NCBI GenBank assembly: GCA_963971305.1
Contig: OZ020306.1
Coordinates: forward strand, 5,324,842 to 5,388,841
From: Arcuatula senhousia
Taxonomy: Eukaryota > Mollusca > Bivalvia > Mytilida > Mytilidae
Direction: 5' to 3'
DNA length: 64,000 bases
A model generated the notes under the pieces. It did not search any database. It saw only the letters and a list, made by a program, of their open reading frames with translations, and was not told where the DNA came from. The position numbers were made by a program, and so were the translations under genes. Shown here in pieces: positions 50,301 through 62,300 of the stretch. Numbering within the stretch: the first letter of the stretch is position 1; every line of letters begins with the position of its first letter.

Positions 50301-53300
50301 TATGTACTACCATGGCAACCACCATACCTTGTGTATCTTTGAGTCCACCGAGGAATGATACCGATTTACCAACACCTATTTTTAACGGTGTCCGTGGTTG
50401 TGTGGAATCCGCGAGGGACTGGAGACTGCTAGGCGACAGGTGCTGCAGAGGTATGGGTTCGAATCCAGCTCACACCCTGTTGGATTTTCCAATGTTATTT
50501 GCAGTACAAAGACTTGTAGTCATACTGTAAAACATAACACACGTTCCAGTTTGAAACTTTATAAGAATGCAATACAATAATTATGATGAACAGAAAGTAC
50601 ACTAACATTTCTTATGATGAACAGAAAGTACACTAACATTTCTTATGATGAACAGAAAGTACACTAACATTTCTTATGATGAACAGAAAGTACACTAACA
50701 TTTCTTATGATGAACAGAAAGTACACTAACATTTCTTATGATGAACAGAAAGTACACTAACATTTCTTATGATGAACAGAAAGTACACTAACATTTCTTA
50801 TGATGAACAGAAAGTACACTAACATTTCTTTAAAGTTTATAGATTAAGCAAGTAATGCCATATAATTCATTGTGACACATTTATTGGTTTTTTTTTCAAA
50901 ATCATACAAAATTTTTGACATCACTATAAAAACCTTTATATTTTGCAGGTGTGTTCTGTTGTATACTTTAGTTCCGCCATAGCTCAGAAGTTGTTAAGCT
51001 TTTATATGAAGCCCCCTTTAGATGCCTGTACATACATGGGTCTTGATAGTGGGGAACCACCTATACAGGTATGGCGCTATCTAACATGTTTATTCTGTCT
51101 TAGTCTTTACATGAAGCCCCCTTTAGGCTTTGGATGCCTGTACATACATGGGTCTTGATAGTGGGGAACCAACTATACAGGTATTGCTCTATCTAACATG
51201 TTCATTATGTCTTAGTCTGTCTTCTTTGTACAAAGCTCTATGACAAACATGATGACTTCAACTTTCCAATAGTTAACTTTCCCTTTCTGTGTAGCAACAT
51301 TCCGTCCGCTCCAGCATATGGAGTTTACGTATCACAATTGATTCGTTATTCCAGAGCATGTGGGGAGTACAGTGACTTCCTTGATAGAGCCACACGGCTG
51401 ACAAGCAAATTGTTAACACAGGGTTACGTTGCTCCCAGGTTGTTGTCATCACTCAAGAAATTTTACGGAAGACATCATGTGCTTGTTTACAAATATGGGA
51501 TTTCTATCTCTCAGATGAGTGCAGATGTTGGTTTGACATAGAGTTTTGTAATGTCATCCTTTCTGGATTTGACCAACACTAAATCGATCTTTGGCAAAGT
51601 GATGGGTGTGCTATAGCAGGCAGGAACTGCTTACTCTTCTGGAGCACCTGAGTTCACTCTCGTTTCGACTTGAGTTCAGGTTGCTGAATGCGGTTTTGTT
51701 GTTATGTGTGTGTGTGTTTTATGTTGTTATGTGGTTTGTTTTGTTATGATGATTTTTTGTCTACAAGTTTTGTCTTCTTCTTTACGGTTTTATGATACTG
51801 ATTATCCCTTTGGTATACCTTTGCTTCTTTCTTTACATAAAACCCCCTTTGGGCTTTAGATGCCTTTACATATATGGCACTTTATAGTGGTGAACAACTT
51901 ATACAGGTATGGCTCTACCTGACAGGTTAATCATAGGTATTTTCTTGGAGATTAAAAAATGGAAGGACAGTTATTCAAGTCAAAAATAATTTTCACAGAT
52001 GCACTTAAATATCAGAACTATTCCTTATTAAAATATTTATTGTAGGCATTTTAACATTCTTATTTGGATAAAGATGTGCATCATTACATATTTATATTTT
52101 CAATAACATTTCAGCTCTCACTGTTTTTTGATGTTATGCTACCAATGACTAGCGAGGCTACAGAAAAAGATTTTATATCCAAGTCTCAAGATAGGGGGGA
52201 TAACTCTGAAACAAATAAGACCATGCTGGCAGCCAGATCACTTCTGTGGAAGGAACTCAGTGGTTCTAATATATCTGTTTGTAAGTTTATGTTTTAGATA
52301 TATTGTCAGTTTTATAGAATCATAAAGATAATTCAAAATTATTGTTATTGAAAAGATTATGAATATGAATGAATAATGTGCTGAACTTTGTATACTTTAA
52401 TGTCATTGCATTAAGGATGTTCTCTGGTCAGGAGCCAAAATTTTAAAGTATTAAACTTTTTTTCTAACTTTGATTTTTGCAATGTTCTGACCCTAAAAAA
52501 GCAATATATCAAGAAAAATTCATATGTTGTGCATCTTTCTTTATTACAGCCGTTTGAAGATGTCCTAATGTGACTTAACCTCTTGTATGTAAAATGCTTT
52601 TAACCCTCTAAAAATTGCCTTAGGTCTTTTGTCTAATGACTGTCATTATCAGTTTTCAATTTCTTCAGTTAATAAGATTTTAGTTTTTGTTTTGTTTTTG
52701 TAGGTATGATTGAAGATGGATCATTCCTTTATTTGTCTAATTCGGTAGTCACCCACAAACAACAGTTAATAGACTCTCCCATGGAAGACAACTTTCCCCA
52801 GATTGAACTGACATGGAGTGGTCAAACTCATTCTTATGTAGAGGTTGTATTAACTTAAAAAAAACCTTGAACTAATGTGTTAACTTGATGGTTTTTACTT
52901 ATATTAACAAATATGTTGGTCAGCATCACATAAAAAAACCAAAAATTAGAAAAAGAAAGTTTTACAGATTTTCCTTTTCGAATTTTTTAAAACTGTCTGG
53001 CCTGTTTTCATATGTCATTGTTGATTCTTACTGTATAATACATTTGTTGTCTTAACATTTGTTGACTTTGATTAAAGTGAAAACTAGAGTTAACATTCAC
53101 CTTTGTGACCATGCGTAACAATTTTTAAAATATTTTCTGCCAATAACAATAAAAGCAAATGCAAGACATTTTCTACCTGACAAAATGCCATTTTTGCCAA
53201 AATATTTCTTAGAATTATAGTTTTTGTTGTTGTACTTCAGAGAGCTGTTACAGATATTAATGAAATGTCACACAATGAAATCATGACCCAAGTATTTTGG

Positions 53301-56300
53301 GTCAAATTTGATGGAACAATGTAGCAGAAAAAGTGTTTTTGCTGCAAATAGGATATTGCTGTTGTTTATTATGTTTGTTAATCTGTCTATAACTTGATCT
53401 GTGTTTTGTAGTCCAGTGTGAAGCTTGATCAGGAATGTAGTGTTATCAACTCCTTGTTAAGTGGCAGTGTGGAGATAGGGAAAAAATCTGTCATATATGG
53501 CTGTCATATCAATGGAAATGTAATAATACAGTCTGATTCATACATCTCAGGGCTAAAACTTGACCAGTTTGAGGTAAAAATGCAGATTATACATCCCACC
53601 TACACCCCCACAAACAAAATTTGGTGTGGGAAATAAGAATCTGTCCATCTATCTGTCTACATATTTAGTAAGCACAACTCTTAATAAAAAGCTTGAAGGA
53701 TTTTGATGAAACTTTACATGAAGGAAGTTTTACATCATTCAGGGGAGTTAATTGGACTTAAATTTCAAATAGATTCAATGTGAAATGGGTGGGGTATCCT
53801 TTTGTAATGCTATTAGTTTGTTTCCTCAATATATAAAATTGATTGTTTTATTAATTAAAAAAACAATTAATGTAAATGTATCTTCATTTTGGGTTTAATT
53901 TCTTAAAACTTGTTCCTATGTTTTTTTTTAGCCATCCTAATTTTTTGTAATTCCATTTCAGACCAAGAGAACCATCAAGTTTGCTGATTCCATTGTAGTT
54001 CAGGGGTTTAATGTGAACATAAAGTCCTTAGGAATGACCAGATATGTCCTGACTACACATGGTAGATTTGATCTTATTCAGGTTAGTGTAAATTACAATT
54101 GCTGAATGTTTACAGGGTTTAAATGTCCAAGTGATTAACTGTGACCTCAAGCATCCTAAAGTAAACCATCAAAATTATAATTATGTTTTTCGGCTTATTT
54201 AATTATTTGATTAACATTTTTTCTCTAGACATTTGAATTGTTTCCTACCATATAATGTGGAGGAACATAAGATTTGTAAACATTTTTCGTTTCTTAAAAA
54301 GTTTAATTAATCATTTGATTGGAAACAATTTGACTACTTCCTATTGTATTGAGTATGGATACATAAGTTCTCCCTTTTAATAAAAGAATTAAATTATATC
54401 TCTGACCAAAGAGAGTTATGTTTTACATTGATGGTAGATTTTTATATGGTGTTTCTTGGTTTAACATATATATTTTTTTTCAGCAACCAATGTGGAGATC
54501 GACCAGTAATTTCTGTAACAGCCTGTGGGTGGTGATGATGAACAGGACTGGAATTATAAAGGAGGACCTGTGGGCATCTGATGTTGTAGGTATAAAACAG
54601 AATAAAGATGGGTAAAAATTATATGAATGATGATTTTAATTTCTGAAAAACCATTCAAGGTGAATAGTAATGAAATGTAGAATAAGTATAGATGAAACAG
54701 CATCCATAAACAACAACAATTGGTTATGGTGAACAGCCAGTCACCTAAAACATTAACCATTGATCCCTGCTTGCTAATTTTGACTCATCATCATTCTCAG
54801 AATTATTGTGGATTCATTTATTTTTTTGGCTATCGAATTTTGTTGTTTACCCTAAAAAAGACTTAATTAAATTGTAATTTTGTGGTTTGATCATGTTGCT
54901 TATTGGAATGAATTTAAAAACAAGACTTTGTTGCATTCTTATTTTCATGGTTGGCTGTTACCCATGAAAACCATGAAAATTGGTACCACACAAATAATAA
55001 TGAAACCAGAGTAGTCAACTATGGCCTAGTATGATTAAGGCTCTGCCTTTTTAGCGAGCATCGAAAATCTATATACCTTTTAAAAATAAATCCATGTGCT
55101 CTACCCGCTAAGTTTAACGTAAAGAGGGAACTTTGTAAAAAAGGAATTAAATAGTAGCAAAGTCTGACCCCACCAAACCCAAATCATATACACTTGAGAA
55201 AGTTGTCGTTGTTAAAATATCTGGGATCAATAACTACTTATAAAAGATTTAATTGTAAATAATAAATCCTGTAACATTCTGGGACGACATTACATGGGGA
55301 CGAAATTATCCATTTTATGGATTACGTGACGTCATTTCCTTGTCAGAGTATTTCGCGCTTCTTCAGCAGACCAAAACAACATTCAGATTCTATCAGGTTT
55401 TGTGAGATTTTCTGAGTATCAGTGTTTTATTTGAAGCATTGTTAACAGAGGGTACATTAAGAAACCTGGCGGAAAAAACGGTAAAGTAAAAATATCATGC
55501 AGGATTGAGGAAAGTGAGTGAAACCCCACAGGATGGGACTCTTCTTTCATTTTCAGGTAAGAACCTTTTATTTATTATTATGAGTAGGTTTTATTCAGTA
55601 AATTTATGTATTTCTTTATCTATTTTTATCTTACTTAGAATTTAACAAAGCTTGGTCAGTATCATGCATTTGGTATGACTAGTCAATGGGATAATGTTGC
55701 CAAAAGCTAGCTCGGTAATTTCCGGAAAATCGTTTTTCAGCGGAAAAGACCGAATGGATTGGTGTTTAAATAAAAATATATGTGTAAAAATAAACAAGTG
55801 GATGAATGAGGGTTTTATCACTGTTTTTGAATTTCAATTTTTTTATTTTTGCATAACAGATTATGATGTATTTTTTTATAAGCCCCGAGGGTTGATTGTT
55901 TTACTTGCTCTCTGCCTATTATTTTTTTCACTCCGTAAAAGTAAACCTGTTCCGGTTTTATCATCAGTATATTTCTGGCACATCTCAAAACATGCACAAT
56001 GCCGTAGGGCTCGCATCTGCGATGCTTGCTATTAAGTGAAATTGCTAGACGTCTGTATGTTTCACAAATGTAAAATGTTACCATTAGTCAGATATTGATG
56101 AAATTTTGCATCCTTATTAATTATAAGAAGGGAAAAAAAACACAAATTATATGATTGGTTGAGTAATCAATTGTTGAAATGAAACTTTAGAACTCTGTAA
56201 AAATTCATAAGATACATAGATCCAGATATTACAGTAAACTTTTGTACTTTAGAACAGTGATGATCAGACTATAATGACAGCCAAGCTGTATCCAGTATTC

Positions 56301-59300
56301 CATGCCACAGAACAGGTCGGTCTGAAGGAGATTCTGTGGCTACAAGGTCAAATAGAGGACAAGGACAGATCTGTACTCAAAAGGTAAAATCTCAAATCTA
56401 TTTGCTTTGGTTTTATGATTAAAACATGTTAGCATCTTAAGATTGTTGTTTGGCCCATTTACTCACATTTAATACCTAGTATAACACATTTTACATCTCT
56501 ATTGTCAGGTGGAGATCTTCATGGAGACTATCATTGGCAGAAATTTTAGACATGATCAACATAGAAGAAGAATTCCATTGGAAAAGGTCAGAGAGTTTAT
56601 ATGATACAGATCAAATTAGCATATTGTTTTAAGTGCACAGTTACTTCTTATTAGCAGTTCAGATAATTTAGCCCAACCCATCACAAGGGATGGAAATATA
56701 TTGTTATACCATCACTCCAAGTCTTGGGCTATATTTTTGTTTAATAATTTTAGATTTCTTGTCCATATCAAGATATTGATAAAATTGAATCGGTACATAG
56801 CTTAAGTTTAATGGATTATTAAGTCCCCTCCCCATTCCAGGGGTTCACAACTTTTTCTTATCATCTTTTTTTTAATGCATTCGTTTATCATGTACATTTT
56901 TTTTTCAGAAAGTTGTTTTATGAGGTTTGTGAGAAGAGAATAATTGATGGTCTGAAAGAGAAGAAAAATATAGGATTCAGAAGCATCTACACCAGTGCAG
57001 TGGTTGATGGATTCACTGAAAATATTCTGAAAACACTAGATCAAGGTAAATATTGTTATCCTCTGCAGATGTAGAGTTTTCTAGCTGAGATAACCACTCT
57101 AGAAAACAGTTATTGATTCCATATTTTTACCCCCCCCCCCCCCCAACCTTTGTTTTGGAGACATATCATTTTGCCCTGTCTGTCTGTCCTGCATTTAACT
57201 AAACTTGTTATGTGGCAACACTATTTGTTGTGCATAATACCAGATGATTTTGACCTGCAAAATTTTGGGAAAGATGGTTCTTTGAACTTTGAATTATTTA
57301 ACTACAGAACAGAATTTAATGAAATTTGATAAACATATAAGCTGTTTATTGTCAGAAAGTTTAACCTTCAAAATTTTGTGTGATGCTGGTGATTCTCAAA
57401 AACTTGCCAGACATTGTTAGATTTTTATAGGATAATTAATTGGGTCGAGTGAATAACTAAAATATGATCACGAGTCGGTGAATGCAAACAGATTTAACGA
57501 GTTCCGCACACAAGTTAAATCTCAGTGCATTCCCCCACGAGTGATCATATTTTGGTTATTCATGAGACCTAATTGATAATCGTATTTATTACATAGATAA
57601 ATCATAAAATGCCGCTATTTAATCGTTTTTAATAAATTGATTTGAATGGCGTATGAATTGAGACCGCAGGAGTCATGTCCACAATGCAATACAATTCACG
57701 ACGTCATAAATGAGTTTGTCAGAAAGGATGCAAGAGTTAAAATATTTTTGTTATTTCACACTGTGAATATACCAGATTTTATTTCACTGGGAAAAATCGG
57801 TATTTCATATGCATCTATGTAATAAATTGTCAATGTTTAATTTCAGTGGCAATAGAGAGTAAAGGGGAACCAGGTGTTACAGCCAGAACACTGGCCAACA
57901 TAGCTGATGTACTGGGCTGCATGGGTGGTATACAAGGTGGCCTTAGGAGTGGTCCTGCTGCTAATAAGTCATGGACTAAAGCCTTCCATCTTCTAGAGGT
58001 AATACCAACTATTTTTACTGATATTTAAAAAAAAAACATTTATGTTGCTCAGATCACAATTAATAGATGAAAAACAATATTTTCTTAATGCCAAAACGTA
58101 CTTAGATAATAGTAATATCTTTTTTTAACCTACCTTTGTTATAGATTGGACAACTTAAAGCAGGAATATTAGCCTTGGCTAAAGAGAGATCCAAGTGGTT
58201 GAGTCGGCCAGACCTGTGTGTACGGGCAGCCAGACATTATGAAGGAGCAGCATCTATCTTTATCAGACATGCAGTTATGACAGTCAAAGAGGTTAGGAGA
58301 TGCTTCTGTTCAATTTAAAAATTTGAGAACATACAAATTCTTGGCTTCATGAAAATGCTTGAAAATAAGGAGTTATATATACACTTATAAACAATAAAAT
58401 GTTTCCTATTAAAAATATATGGCCTCTATATAGAATTCAAATCATTTTCATTAACAGTTTTTCAAACCAGAACCATGTGACCTTCCTCCGATGGAGAAAT
58501 GGCTGACAGCGGAGTGTCCTGCCCGTATTGATGTTTCAGGGGGTTGGTCTGATACCCCACCCATCACCTATGAACATGGAGGGGCGGTGACGATGGTGGC
58601 ACTACTGGTGAATGGAAAGGTTTGTTTGATAAACTTTCTCATTATACATTTAGTGTCTTAATATTCTGTTCAATATCCCAGAATTATTATTTTGTCATTA
58701 AAAAGGATTTCAAGGGAAAAAATGGTGAATGTTTGACTGATGGCAGAGGAAAAACTTTCCAAACAATTTTCTTACCTACTTACTATTTAACCAATATGGC
58801 TATTTTTTACTGTGACAGATTTTTTTAACATTTTTAATTGTTGGCATTTAATTGTTCAACAAAGTTATAAGCATTTTGAGAATAAATTGTAATTATTATT
58901 ATTTTAGAGACCTGTTGGTGCTCGAGTCAAAAGAATCCCAGAGTAGGTATTAAACATCATTTTTAGAATAATGTTATTCAATGAGTTATGGCCTAGAGAA
59001 TATTTCACAATGCTATAAATGAATATTGAATACTTAATTTAAAAACTTTTATAAAGGCACCTGAAGACATCGTAACCAAGATCACTTTTAAGGCATATTA
59101 GATCGAAAAACCCTTTACCCAATTTATGCTTGAGTGATCCTGAATTGCCAGATGAATTACTTAAATAGAATTCCTTGATATTTAATGTGTGATTAGTACC
59201 TGAAGGTTTCTTCCTTAAAAACTATGTATGTTTCTACATTTTTGTATTAATTGATTATTCAAACCTATTTTTGTAGGTTTAAGTTAGTATTTGTTATAAT

Positions 59301-62300
59301 CAATGATGGTGTAGAGAGCTCTCGAGTAACATGTGAAGGACTCAGTGATCTTGAGGATTACAATCAACCTTATGCTCCAGGTTATTATATTTTCTGTCTG
59401 TCCTATAACACTGAATTATTTTAGACTTACAAGTATCATCTCCTCTTTCTGAAAAAAAACACCTCTTTTTACAAGTTATTGTACACATAAAGTCTAATGT
59501 TTATGTTAATGCTATGTTTCTTCAATGGCATTGCATAATATGATCAAAAATGATTTTTTTTCTAGTTTTGCCTGCTTATATGGATTCTTGATTGATCCTA
59601 GCTTTGCTGTATGCATACCTATTGAAAGAGCTTAGATATGAGTTAAAATTTCACCACCCACAAGTAAAATATTTGATAATTTCTCCTGGCAGGTGCTTTG
59701 TTGAAGGCAGCCTTTATATGCGGAGGTTTGGTAGACATGGATTCTACACAGTCATTAGAGGAGCAGCTCAAATCTAAATACAACAGTGGCTTTGAGATCC
59801 AAAGCTGGTCGAATTTACCTTTAGGTTCAGGTAAATACTGTAAGGTTTATAGTAAACAAAATAGGAAAAAAGATGTTAAAATAGCTATGTTGAATTGTTA
59901 TACCCACCACAAACAAAGGTTGTGGGGTATTTAGGAATCACATCCATCTGTCTGTTTGTCCATCTGTACACATACCTCGTAAGCACTTCTCCTCCTTAAC
60001 TGCTCTATGGATAGATGTGCATGAAGAATTTTCATTGCTATTGGATATCATTCAGGGGAGATAATTGGACTTAGACTGTTTAAATACAGTATTTAATGGG
60101 AGACATTGTAAGCACAACTCCTCCTAAACTGCTGAGACGATTTTCATGAAACTTTACTTGAAGGAAGTACATCGCATGAAATGTGTTTGAAGAATTTTCA
60201 TTGCTCTCGAATATCATGTAAGGGAGATAATTGGACTTAGACTTTTTAAATATAGTATTCAATGGGAGACCTCATAAGCCAACTCTCTTACTTAATCACT
60301 TGAAAGATTTTCATGAAACTTTATATGAAGTAAGTATATTACATTTAGATGTACATGAAAAATTTTCATTGCTCATGGGTATCATTCAGGGGAGATAATT
60401 GGACTTTAGATTTTTGGAGTACATAGTCCAATATGAAGCGGGGGTATCCTTTTGTGAGCTCCGTCACAGTATAACTTGTTAACCTTGTAAGCATATTTCA
60501 TAAAGCTTTACCATCTTATTTTGTATAACAAATAATATAAAGTATATTGCTTAATCAAGTGTAGCAACAAAAAAAGAAATGTATATTGATTTAAGTATAA
60601 TATTAATGTTTTTGTAGGAATGGGAACCAGTAGTATTCTATCTGGTGCCTTAATTGGTGTTATACTGAGGGCTGCTGGGAAAGTCTGTGACAGAATGTCA
60701 CTTATTCATTTGGTAAGGTTTAAGTATGATGATTTTCTCTTGTGGAATTATGTGTTGTACATCATTTTGTAAACAAACTACATCAGAGCACCTAACAAAC
60801 CATTTTAAAGTATGTGTGTGTTTAGAGATTCCTTACAGTGTTTTATCAGATGATATGATGTTTTTAGTTGGATGACATCATCATCAACCCAAACTCAACA
60901 AATCTTTCAATCTGTTTTTTAGCTCACCTGACCCGAAGGGTCATGTAAGCTATTGTCATCATCAGGCATCCGTCAGGTCTCGGTCGTCCGTCGTTAACTT
61001 TTCTTAAAAGATATTCTTCTCTGAAACCACTGATGGGATTGCTTTGAACAGGGGGGTCAGACCATTATTATTAGCTTATAGCTCAAAAAGTATAAGAGAT
61101 AGAGAAAATCCGAAGCAACCATCCTTCTTCAGCATCAAAAGCTCTACAAAACTCTCCATTGAGTCAAAGTTGTGGAATGACTCCTTATAGAAGTTATTTC
61201 CCCTTAATCGTCAAAATTGACCATTTTGACAGTTTTTGGACTTTATCTTGAAAACTGTAAGTGCTAGAAGAAAAGTTACCATTGCAAAATTGTTCAGCTT
61301 ATTGAGATCTACAAAAATGATTTCAGGGTCAAATTGTCAGATCAACGGTTAAAGGGTTATTTCCCTTTAACTGATTTTTCTCTCAAATTTAATTGTTTGG
61401 TTTTTTAGCTCACCTGACCCATCGCTTTGCGTCCGTCGTCCGTCCGTCGTCTGTCGTCCGTTAGCTTTTTTCAAACATCTTCTTCTCTGAAACTGCTTGG
61501 CCAAATGCAGCCAAACTTGATATGGTTGTTCCTCAGGGTATTGTGCAAAAAGTTTGCGTTGGGATTTTTGATTCGTCAAAAAACATGGCTGCTGTTACTA
61601 AAAATAGAACAGGGGGGTCAAAAACAGTTTTTTGCAAATAACTCAAAAACGGTGACAGATATCAAAATTCTGGCAGAGGGTAAAAGTGATCAGTACCTCA
61701 AGATCTACTTGCCCTGAAATTTTCAAGAAGATCCAACAACGGATGTAGGAGTTATTGCCCTTTTTCTGGATTTTTTCAAAATTTTGCACTTATTTAGCCC
61801 TATATCTTAAAAACTATACAAGATATTTCAAAAATTTAAATTGCATATGATCAAGCACATTAAGATCTACATTTCATGTATTTAGGTCAAAGCTGTAGGA
61901 CCATTTCTATTAGGAGTTATTGTCCTTAAAACAACAAAATTTACCATTTTTCATTACTTTTCCCCTGAATTTGAAAGATTAACTTGTCTGACACTGTAAG
62001 ACTAACTGCATCTTAACTTGGCAATTGTTTAGTAGCTTATATGCTACAACTCTATCGTTCATATTTTTGATTCGTAAAAAAACATGGCTGCCATGGCTAA
62101 AAATAGAACATAGGGCGTAAATTTCATTTTTTTGCTAATAACTCAAAAATGGTTTCAGATATCAAAATTGTGCAAAAATTGAAAGTGATCAGCATATTAA
62201 GTACCTGTCCTGAAATTTAGGAAAAGATCTGACTGCTGATGTGGGAATTATTGCCCTTTTTCATTTTTTTTCTAAATTTTGCACTTATTAAGCCCAATTA

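Noticed and set aside
50395..50480. A functional tRNA gene
   Set aside because: The B box is perfect but the anticodon and acceptor arms do not fold properly; a SINE relic is more likely.
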